From: Planctomycetota bacterium
Lineage (GTDB): Bacteria; Planctomycetota; UBA1135; GCA-002686595
NCBI GenBank assembly: GCA_016714045.1
Contig: JADJNY010000005.1
Span: 62,001 to 126,000 of the forward strand
Length of the DNA stretch: 64,000 nucleotides
Reading direction: 5' to 3'
The notes under the pieces are model-generated. The model was not told where the DNA came from. It searched no databases and saw only the letters and a list, made by a program, of their open reading frames with translations. Shown here in pieces: positions 17,956 through 25,166 of this stretch (position 1 is the stretch's first letter; every line of letters begins with the position of its first letter). The position numbers and the translations under genes are program-made.

Positions 17956-19284
17956 ATGAACGACCTCGCCCAGGGCCTGTTGGATCGGATCCGCGCACGT
18001 CGCGCGCGCGTCGGCATCGTGGGCCTCGGGAGCGTCGGCTTGCCGCTCGCGCGCGCCTTCGTCCAGGCGGGCTTCGACGTCCTCGGCTTCGAACGCGATC
18101 CCGAGAAGCTCGCCCGGCTCGCGCGCGGCGAGGACGTGCTCCTGCACCTCGGCGCGGGCTTCACGCGTGCGCTGCTCGACACGGGGCGCTTCACGCCGAC
18201 GGGGGACTTCGAGCGCGAACGCGAGCTCGACGTCGCGCTGATCAGCGTGCCGACGCCGCTCTCGCCCGCGAACGAGCCCGACCTCTCCGACGTGCGCGCC
18301 GCAGCCGACACGCTCGCGCGCAACGTCCGCCGCGGCACGCTGGTCGTCCTCGAGTCGACGACGTACCCCGGGACCACGCGCGGCGTCCTCGGCGCGGCGT
18401 TCGCCGCACGCGGGCTCGAGCCGGGTCGCGACGTGTTCCTCGCGTATTCGCCCGAGCGCGAGAACCCCGGTCCCGACGGACCGCCGACGCGCGCGATCGA
18501 CAAGCTCGTCGGGGGCACCTGTGCCGCGTCGGTGGAGCTCGCGCACGCGCTCTACGCGCAGGCGATCGAGCGCGTGCACCGCGTGGCGAGCGCCGAGGTC
18601 GCCGAGTCGGCGAAGCTCTTCGAGAACGTGTTCCGCGCCGTGAACATCGCGCTCGTGAACGAGCTCAAGGTCGCGCTCGAGCCGATGGGCATCGACGTGT
18701 GGGACGTCATCGCGGCCGCGGACACGAAGCCGTTCGGCTTCCTCAAGTTCACGCCCGGACCCGGCATGGGCGGGCACTGCATCCCGATCGACCCGTGGTA
18801 CCTCGCGTGGATCGCGCGCCAGCACGGGACGCGGACCGAGTTCGTCGAGCTCGCGGGCGAGGTGAACCGCAAGATCCCGCGCTGGGTCGTCGAGCGCCTC
18901 GAGCGCGCGCTCCTGGAACGCGGCGTCGCGCTCGCCGGCGCGCGCGTCCTCGTGCTCGGTCTCGCGTTCAAGCCCGACGTCGACATCGTCACGGAGTCGC
19001 CGTCGCTGCGCTTGCTCGAGGTCCTGCGCGAGCGCGGCGCGGAGACGGCCTGGAGCGATCCGCACGTCGCCGTCGCGCCGGCCTGCGCCGGCCCCGAGCT
19101 CGCGGGGACGCGCTCGGTCGAGCTGGACCCCCGCACGCTCGCGCGCTTCGACGCCGTGCTCGTGTCGACGCACCACGCGGCGTTCGATTGGGAGACGATC
19201 GCGACGCACGCACGCCTCGTCGTCGACACGCGCAACGCGCTCGGCACGCGCCTCGCCGGCGCCGCGAAGTACGTGCGGGCCTGA
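17956..19284 (+). CDS. UDP-glucose/GDP-mannose dehydrogenase family protein (UDP-N-acetylhexosamine 6-dehydrogenase type)
   Basis: 442 residues from ATG 17956. The N-terminal Rossmann fold has VGIVGLGSVGLPLARAF. Family motifs follow: SVPTPLSPANEPDL, ESTTYPGTTRGVLG, YSPERENPGPD, ENVFRAVNIALVNELK, and the active-site GMGGHCIPIDPWYLAW containing the catalytic Cys. The C-terminal binding domain has VLVLGLAFKPDVDIVTESPS. This set, especially YSPERENPG and GGHCIPIDP, fits the WbpA/WecC branch that oxidises UDP-N-acetylhexosamines to uronic acids with two NAD+, feeding surface polysaccharide synthesis. The exact sugar cannot be read from sequence. It lies 33 bp after selA on the same strand, so it may be co-transcribed; a functional link is not evident. 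Confidence 0.9.
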   Translation: MNDLAQGLLDRIRARRARVGIVGLGSVGLPLARAFVQAGFDVLGFERDPEKLARLARGEDVLLHLGAGFTRALLDTGRFTPTGDFERERELDVALISVPTPLSPANEPDLSDVRAAADTLARNVRRGTLVVLESTTYPGTTRGVLGAAFAARGLEPGRDVFLAYSPERENPGPDGPPTRAIDKLVGGTCAASVELAHALYAQAIERVHRVASAEVAESAKLFENVFRAVNIALVNELKVALEPMGIDVWDVIAAADTKPFGFLKFTPGPGMGGHCIPIDPWYLAWIARQHGTRTEFVELAGEVNRKIPRWVVERLERALLERGVALAGARVLVLGLAFKPDVDIVTESPSLRLLEVLRERGAETAWSDPHVAVAPACAGPELAGTRSVELDPRTLARFDAVLVSTHHAAFDWETIATHARLVVDTRNALGTRLAGAAKYVRA

Positions 19285-19400
19285 CCGGGGCCTCCCGGGG
19301 CCGTCCGCGCGGCGCGAGACCGCTCGAGCGGAGTCGCTCCGGCTCGCGCGCGAACACGGTCCACCCGCGGTCGCGCCAGCGCGCTCCCTCGGCGTGGTTC

Positions 19401-20813
19401 TCATTCCACGACCCGCCCTCCGATCTGCACCCCGCGGAACGTCCCCGGCTCGACCCAGCGTCGCACGCGTTGGTACGCGTCGAGCCGCACCACGTCCGTC
19501 GCGCGTCCATCGCGCACGATCTCCACGAGCCACGCGCGCGCCGAGTCGCGCACCGCGCCGCTCGAATGCAGGAGGACGTTCTCGGCGACGAGCGCCCCTC
19601 CGTGCGGGAGCCTCCCGCCGGAGGAGAACAACTCGCGCACCTCGGCGAAGCGCGCGGAGTCCATCTCGCCGCGCACGGAGAGCGTCAGCGTCGCCTGCAA
19701 CCCGACCATCGGATCGGGGTCCATGCCGGCGATGCCGACGAGGACCTCCGCGCGTTCGTCGCGCATCGTGGAAACGAGCAGCTTGCGCGCGACCGGGTTC
19801 GCGTTCTCGGCGAGCAGAGCGTCGTACTCGCGCGCGATGGCCTCGCCGGCGCTCGGGCGCGAGCCGAGCGTCGCGAACGCTCCGTACTGCGCTTCGTCCG
19901 CGAGGTGCACGAGCGAGCGCGTCGCGTCCTCGACGGGCGCCGACGCGGCGATCGACTGCGCGATGGCGCTCCGGAGCCGTGCATCCTCGGCGCTGCGTGC
20001 GTAGAAGTCCTCCGCGAGCGGCAGGAACACCTCCGGCGCGCCGCTGAGAAGCGACGAGAGCGCGCACTTCACGAGCAACGGATCGTCCTGACCCTCGAGG
20101 AAGAGGCGCTGGAACTCCTCACGACGCTCCGCCGCGCCGAACCCCTGCGCGACATGCGCGAGCAGCGGCACGAAGCGCTCCGCGTCCGCGGGATGAGCCG
20201 CGCGCAGGTCGAGGATGCGGCGGAGGAAGCGGAGGTCGAGCACGGGTCCGTTCGGACCCCGCACGCGCTGGAAGAGGCGCACGAGCCGCGCCTGCATGTC
20301 CTCGGGCAGGACGAGGAGCTCGTCGAGCAGCCGTTCCACGAGCGCGACGCCCGCGCGCCCGAAGCGCGCCGGGTCGCGCTCGTAGAGTCCGATCGCCGCC
20401 TCGAGGACGACGAACGCGCCCAGGCACGCCTCGGGAGCGCGGGCGGCGTGCGCGCTCGCGAGCCAGTCGGCGACGACGTCGAGCTGCTCCGGCCGCGCGA
20501 CCAGCGCCGTGAGCAGCGCCTCGAGCTCGCTCGCGTCGCCGGCCTCGTACGCGCGCTGGATCCGCGCGAGCAGGTCGGCGAGCTCCGCTCCGTCGAGGAG
20601 CGGCGCGTCCGGTGCCGTGCCCGGTGCCGCCACCGTGTGACGCGCGTCGGGGCTGGGGGAGTCGAGCGACGCCGACGCGCCGGTCGCCGCGGAGGGTGCG
20701 CGCGGCGCCCCCGACGATGTGCGCTCGGGGAGCGTGCTCCAGGTCGCGAGCGCGACGGCGAGTGTCGCGAGCGCGCCCGCTCCAGCAACCCAGCCCCGAC
20801 GCGCGCGGCTCAC
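19401..20813 (-). CDS. Membrane-anchored alpha-helical protein of unknown function
   Basis: 470 residues from GTG 20813, overlapping the stop of the upstream gene by 4 bp (GTGA). An N-terminal hydrophobic segment (GWVAGAGALATLAVALAT, residues about 7-25) is followed by a low-complexity Ser/Ala/Pro linker and then a long, almost purely helical region of leucine/alanine-rich repeats resembling HEAT/armadillo-type scaffolds (for example 'VLDLRFLRRILDLRA', 'VGLQATLTLSVRGEMD'). No catalytic motif is visible. Coupling to the Cys-rich secreted protein upstream suggests the two act together in the envelope. I do not recognise the family. Confidence 0.7.
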   Translation of the reverse strand: MSRARRGWVAGAGALATLAVALATWSTLPERTSSGAPRAPSAATGASASLDSPSPDARHTVAAPGTAPDAPLLDGAELADLLARIQRAYEAGDASELEALLTALVARPEQLDVVADWLASAHAARAPEACLGAFVVLEAAIGLYERDPARFGRAGVALVERLLDELLVLPEDMQARLVRLFQRVRGPNGPVLDLRFLRRILDLRAAHPADAERFVPLLAHVAQGFGAAERREEFQRLFLEGQDDPLLVKCALSSLLSGAPEVFLPLAEDFYARSAEDARLRSAIAQSIAASAPVEDATRSLVHLADEAQYGAFATLGSRPSAGEAIAREYDALLAENANPVARKLLVSTMRDERAEVLVGIAGMDPDPMVGLQATLTLSVRGEMDSARFAEVRELFSSGGRLPHGGALVAENVLLHSSGAVRDSARAWLVEIVRDGRATDVVRLDAYQRVRRWVEPGTFRGVQIGGRVVE

Positions 20814-21274
20814 GACCGACCTCCGGTGCTCGATCCACCTCCCTGCACGGGCGGCGGCGCGCAGTTCTCCGTCTTGTAGTCGGTGAGCGTGCCGAGCGTG
20901 CCGGCCGCCGTGCACACGCAGTCGGGCAGGGTGAAGCCCGTGCCGAGGACCGCCGCGCGCGAGCAGTCGCAGTGTTCGACGGAGACCGGCTGTACCTGCT
21001 CGACCGCGCAGTAGGTGCCGACGTTGCGCTTGCCGTGGCATTCCTGGTGTGCTGGGTACGTGAGGCGCATCGGGTAGCACTCGTCACCGCCGATGCTCAG
21101 GTCGAAGCCGAAGAGCGAGATGCCCACGCCGCACGTGCGCGGCGTGCCTTGCTCCTCGAACTTGACACCGACGTCGCACGCGCGTTCGTTCGGACACGCG
21201 GGCGGGCCGACGCCGCCGCCGGCATCGAGCGGGAGGATGGGCATGAAGAACAGGGTCGAAAACAGCACGAGCAT
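20810..21274 (-). CDS. Small secreted cysteine-rich protein of unknown function
   Basis: 154 residues from ATG 21274, chosen because a good ribosome-binding site (GGAGGG) lies about 6 bases upstream and the first 16 residues (MLVLFSTLFFMPILPL) form a hydrophobic signal segment. The mature part has 12 cysteines spaced as CPNERACDVG, RTCGVG, DECYPM, QECHGK, TYCAVE, EHCDCS, DCVCTAAG and ENC, suggesting six disulfides or a metal site outside the cytoplasm. The C-terminus is a Gly/Ser/Pro tail. It is the first gene of a two-gene unit with the anchored protein at 19401 (4-bp overlap) and is divergent from selD across 165 bp. No known family was recognised. Confidence 0.7.
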   Translation of the reverse strand: MLVLFSTLFFMPILPLDAGGGVGPPACPNERACDVGVKFEEQGTPRTCGVGISLFGFDLSIGGDECYPMRLTYPAHQECHGKRNVGTYCAVEQVQPVSVEHCDCSRAAVLGTGFTLPDCVCTAAGTLGTLTDYKTENCAPPPVQGGGSSTGGRS

Positions 21275-21439
21275 GGTCGTCCCTCCAATCGGATCCACGC
21301 GCACGCGGCGAACGTGCCGCGCCCGCACTCCGCACGACGCCGCTCGGGACGATCGGGCATCGAAAAAATCCGGCCAACGTGCGCGTGGTTCGCGGCCTTG
21401 CGTTCCGCCAAGGACTTGCGGCCGCTATCCTCGCGGGCC

Positions 21440-22507
21440 GTGAACGCCCAACCGAACAAACGACTCGTCGACTACGACGACTGCGCCGGGTGAGCGGCGA
21501 AACTGCCCATCGGGCAGCTCGCGCACGTGCTGAGCGACGTCAACGCCACCTCCGGCGGCCGGCTCCTGATCGGTCCCGAGACCTTCGATGACGCGGGGAT
21601 CGTCTCCCTCGCGGGCGCTGCCGGTCTGCCCGCGGATTGCCCGGTGGCGCTCGTGCAGACGGTCGACTACTTCCCGCCGGTCGTCGACGACCCGTACTGG
21701 TTCGGCGCGATCGCCGCGGCGAACTCGCTTTCGGACGTCTACGCGATGGGCGGCACGCCGTTCAGCGCGCTCAACCTCGCCGGGCTGCCGAAGGAGCTCC
21801 CCGCCGAGTGGACCGCCGCGATCTTCCGCGGCGGCTTCGACAAGATGCGCGAGGCCAACACGCCGGTCGCGGGCGGGCACACGGTCGTCAGCAACGAGGC
21901 CTTCTTCGGCTTCGCGGTCACCGGGCTCGTCGACCGGAACCAGGTCGCCGCGAACTCCGGCGCGCGCGCGGGGGATCGGCTGTACCTGACGAAGTCGCTC
22001 GGCATGGGCGCGATGACCACCGCGGCGAAGAAGGGCGCCATCGCGTGGGACGTGATGGAGCCCGCCGCGCGCCAGATGGCGACGCTGAACGACCGCGCCG
22101 CCGCCGCGATGAACGCCGCGGGCGCGCACGCGTGCACGGACGTCACGGGCTTCGGCCTCGTCGGGCACGCGCGCAACATCGCGAAGGCGAGCGGCGTCAC
22201 GCTGCGGATCGACCTCGAGCGTTGTCCGCTCTTCCCGGGCGCGCTCGACCTCGCGCGGCGCGGGTTGTGCTCGGGCGGCGCGAAGCGCGGGCGAGCGGCG
22301 CTCTCGGACGTCGTGCGCGCGCGCCCCGGCCTCGAGGAGGCCCTCGTGAACCTCGCCTACGACGCGGAGACCTCGGGCGGGCTCTTGATCGTCGTCCCGC
22401 CGTCGGCCGCGGCGAAGCTCGAACGCGAGCTCGCTGCGCGCGGCGTGCCGGTGCATGCGATCGGCGAGTGCGCGCCGGCGTCGGACGTGCTGATCGAGCT
22501 TTCGTGA
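21440..22507 (+). CDS. selD: Selenide, water dikinase that is itself a selenoprotein (in-frame UGA = Sec18)
   Basis: Reading through the TGA at 21491-21493 gives 355 residues from GTG 21440. The N-terminus is LVDYDDCAG-Sec-AAKLPIGQL, so selenocysteine is at codon 18, the place of the catalytic Cys17 of E. coli SelD (G-C-G-C-K), and the essential Lys20 equivalent is kept. Cys19 is Ala. Downstream motifs are canonical: YWFGAIAAANSLSDVYAMGG, VAGGHTVVSNE, LTKSLGMGAMTT, CTDVTGFGLVGH and DAETSGGLL. The enzyme makes selenophosphate from selenide and ATP. A hairpin that could act as a SECIS element starts 9 bases after the UGA. An ordinary start after the UGA (for example GTG 21527) would remove the catalytic loop. 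The stop overlaps the next gene by 4 bp. Confidence 0.93.
21494..21522 (+). promoter_or_regulatory. Candidate bacterial SECIS hairpin in selD
   Basis: Directly after the UGA codon, CTGCCC (21503-21508) pairs perfectly with GGGCAG (21512-21517) around a 3-base ATC loop; GCG (21497-21499) can add a lower stem with CGC (21520-21522). The apical loop is 16 nt from the UGA, within the range known for bacterial SECIS elements. The loop lacks the GU seen in E. coli fdhF, so the exact form is uncertain. SelB would bind here to deliver Sec-tRNA. Confidence 0.6.
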
Positions 22508-24009
22508 GCACGACGGAACCCGCCGCGACGAACGACCTCGTGCCGGGCCCGCCGTGGATCCTCGGGCTGCGCGGATCGCCCCTCGAGGCGCCGGAGAACA
22601 CGCGCGTGGGGCTCGAGCGCGCCCTCGAGCTCGGCCTCGACGGCGTCGCGTATGACGTGCGCGCGTCCGCGGACGGCGAGCTCGTCCTCGCGCGGCACGC
22701 GTCGCTCGAGGGCGTGACCGACGGCACGGGACGCGTCGCGGACCGCGCGTGGAAGGAGCTCGTGGAACTCGACGCCGGCGGCGCGTTCGGCGCGCGTTTC
22801 CGCGGCGAGCGGCTCGCGCTGCTCGAGGACGCGCTCGCGCTCCCGGGCTCGCCGGAGCGCGGCGCGCCGCAGCACGTGCTGCTCCTCGCGTCGCAGGTCG
22901 ACCTCGGGCGTGCGCGCGACCTCGTGCGCGACCTCGCGCCGACGGCCAGCGTGCGCGTGGGCGCGCGCGAGCCGGCGCTCCTGCTCGAAGCGCGCGACCT
23001 GGGGCTCGTACCGATGCTCGTCGCCGACCGCGCGGGGTCGCGGGAACGCGAGTTCGTGGCGCGCGAGCGCATCGCGGCCTGCGCGGCGCCCGCGTGGGCG
23101 TGGAGCGAGCTCGACAGCGAGGCGTGGGATTGCGAACGCTGGGTGCTCGGCGCGGACCGCCCCGACGAGCTCCTCGCCGCCGCGCGCGCGCCGTTCTTCG
23201 GCGTCCTCACGTCCGAACCGCTGCGCGCGCTCGCGGCGCGCGTGCTCGCGCGGCTCGCGCCCGCCGACACGGGACCGTTCCCCGTCGAAGCGCCCGAGCT
23301 CGACCTCGAGCCCGGTCCCGAGCCGGGCGTGCGCGGAGCGTGGTGGGGGAGTTGGAGCGTCCGCGCTCGCGTCCGCAACCCGTTCCCGTTCTCCGTGCGC
23401 GCGACGATCGGCCTCGTCCCGCGCCGCGGCGCGTTCGACATCCGCGGGCTGCCCGTCGCGGTCGAGCTCGCACCCGGGGACGTGCACGAGGCCGCGTTCG
23501 AGCTCACCGGCGGCGCGCGGCGACCGGGCGGCGATCCGCTGCTCTTCGCGCGCTTCCGTTGGCGCGCGGGTCCGGGGCGCGCCGCGGGGACGTTGCTCTG
23601 CGATGCTCCGCTGCGGCGCGTGCGGCGCGCCGTGCTCGACGCGCGGCCCGTGCGCCTTCCGTTGCTCATCGAGTCGAGCTTCGACGAGCCCGCGACGATG
23701 GTCGCGCGGCGCTCGCGCGGCGACCTGCTCGTGTCCGTCGAGGGCGCGGGCGGCGTCCTGGATCCGCGCGCGATCGTGCGCCTCGGCCATGCCGTCGTGC
23801 GCGGCGCGCGCGGCGTGCGCGTGCCGCTCCCCGAGGGCTTCGACGCCGCGACGGAAGGCGTCGAGTTCAGCTGCGGCTTCGAGGGGGTACAGGACGGCGA
23901 GCGCGTGCTGCGCCGCTTCGCGGGCGGGCTGCCCGACGAGCTCGAGGGCGGCGCGCCGGGGCGGCTCGTCCCGAAGCGCCTCGCGCGCGGCGGCGACCCG
24001 CGGTCGTGA
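22504..24009 (+). CDS. Degenerate glycerophosphodiester phosphodiesterase (GDPD)-like protein
   Basis: 501 residues from GTG 22504, overlapping the selD stop (GTGA). Residues about 18-100 follow the GDPD N-terminal pattern: APENTRVGLERALELGLDGV, YDVRASADGELVLARHASL, VTDGTGRVADRAWKELVELD. However, the first catalytic His of the HRG motif is replaced ('LGLRGSPLEAPENT'), and the usual E-x-D is reduced to 'YDV', while the second His (ARHASL) remains. The second half (about 270-501) is a beta-rich region of unknown type (SVRARVRNPFPFSVRATIGL). No signal peptide. The loss of a key residue suggests it is not a normal phosphodiesterase; it could be a binding protein. Its coupling to selD is notable but unexplained. 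Confidence 0.7.
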   Translation: MSTTEPAATNDLVPGPPWILGLRGSPLEAPENTRVGLERALELGLDGVAYDVRASADGELVLARHASLEGVTDGTGRVADRAWKELVELDAGGAFGARFRGERLALLEDALALPGSPERGAPQHVLLLASQVDLGRARDLVRDLAPTASVRVGAREPALLLEARDLGLVPMLVADRAGSREREFVARERIAACAAPAWAWSELDSEAWDCERWVLGADRPDELLAAARAPFFGVLTSEPLRALAARVLARLAPADTGPFPVEAPELDLEPGPEPGVRGAWWGSWSVRARVRNPFPFSVRATIGLVPRRGAFDIRGLPVAVELAPGDVHEAAFELTGGARRPGGDPLLFARFRWRAGPGRAAGTLLCDAPLRRVRRAVLDARPVRLPLLIESSFDEPATMVARRSRGDLLVSVEGAGGVLDPRAIVRLGHAVVRGARGVRVPLPEGFDAATEGVEFSCGFEGVQDGERVLRRFAGGLPDELEGGAPGRLVPKRLARGGDPRS

Positions 24010-24070
24010 CGCGCGGCGCGGGCTCGTGCTCGCACGCGGCCGCGCGCCGCTCTACGCTACGCTGCCGACC

Positions 24071-24997
24071 ATGGACTTTCGCCCGGACCCGCAGGAGCTC
24101 GCGCAGTACGACCTCGAGGCCGCGCAGTTCCTCGCGCGCTGCGAGAAGCGCGCGAAGGGCTCGGGTGGAGCCGGCTGCCTGTGCTCGGTCGGCGCGGCGA
24201 TCCTGCTCGGCGCGATGGGCGCGCTCGATTCGATGGGCGGCTTCGCGGTGCTCGTGATCGGCACGTTCGTGCTCTTCGGCGTGTTCGCGAAGCGCGCCGT
24301 GCGCCAATCCGTCGACGACTTCCAGCACACGTTCCGCGCGGCGCACGGGCTCGCGCGGCGCGATCAGGCGCTGCAGTACCTGTGGAGCCGCGCGCAGGGA
24401 GCCGGCGCGAAGACGCCCGCGGGCAAGGCGGCGAAGGACTTGCTCGACCAGCTCGGCGTGCGCACGCGTCCGACCGCAGGCGGACCCGGCGTGCCGAAGG
24501 CTCCGGAGCCCGAGGTCGTGGTGGAGGCCGCGCCGAAGGTCCCGCCGCCGGTCGCCGCCGCGGGGCGGCCGACGTCCGCGCCGCGCCACGGCGAGCGCTC
24601 GCATGGTTCGAGCGCGGCGCGTCCGGCGTCGCACGGCGGTGCGCCCGCCGCGCACGATGCCTCCCGCGCGGGTTCCGCGTCGACGTCGCCGACTCCGCCC
24701 AAGGTCAGCACGCCGGCGCGCGCGCCGAGCGCTCCAGCGCCGGCTACGCGCGCGGAGAGCACACCAAGCGCGGCAGGCGGCGCGCACGTCGCCTCCACTC
24801 CGCCGAGCTACGCAAGCGTGCCCGCCGGATCGACGCCTCCCGCGGCCCCGCCCCCGGGCGCCTCGCTCGGCGCCGCGTTCCCCGCGGTCGAACGCGTCCT
24901 CCGCTGCGAGTTCTGCGGTACGGAGCGCTCGGCGCCCGCCGGGTCCGCGCCGGGCCTGTGCCCGAGCTGCTACCCGCAGATCCGCCTCGAAGGTTGA
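24071..24997 (+). CDS. Membrane protein with two TM segments, Pro/Ala-rich linker and C-terminal zinc ribbon
   Basis: 308 residues from ATG 24071. A cytoplasmic N-terminus (about 35 residues, GAGCLCS) leads into two adjacent hydrophobic segments (SVGAAILLGAMGAL and FAVLVIGTFVLFGVFA), then a charged helical part, then about 140 residues of low-complexity Pro/Ala/Ser linker. The last 30 residues form a four-cysteine zinc ribbon, CEFCGTERS...GLCPSCYP. This layout would hold the zinc ribbon on a flexible tether at the cytoplasmic membrane face. No enzyme domain is present and I do not recognise the family. It follows the GDPD-like gene by 61 bp on the same strand. Confidence 0.7.
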   Translation: MDFRPDPQELAQYDLEAAQFLARCEKRAKGSGGAGCLCSVGAAILLGAMGALDSMGGFAVLVIGTFVLFGVFAKRAVRQSVDDFQHTFRAAHGLARRDQALQYLWSRAQGAGAKTPAGKAAKDLLDQLGVRTRPTAGGPGVPKAPEPEVVVEAAPKVPPPVAAAGRPTSAPRHGERSHGSSAARPASHGGAPAAHDASRAGSASTSPTPPKVSTPARAPSAPAPATRAESTPSAAGGAHVASTPPSYASVPAGSTPPAAPPPGASLGAAFPAVERVLRCEFCGTERSAPAGSAPGLCPSCYPQIRLEG

Positions 24998-25166
24998 ACG
25001 GCGGCCCGGGACGCCGCACGGCAGTCGGGAGCTCGAGGGCGTGAGCCCCGGCTTCCCAGCGCGGAGATCCTGCGCGTCCGGACGGGGAGCCATGCATTCA
25101 GGTCTCATGCGCGCCGGGGATCGGGCCGATGCACGGGCGGAACTCCCCACGCCCCAGGATTTCGCC

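Noticed and set aside
21527..22507. SelD starting after the UGA as a shorter protein
   Set aside because: It would lose the catalytic Cys/Sec and Lys loop that all active SelD proteins need, while the upstream sequence fits SelD perfectly across the UGA.
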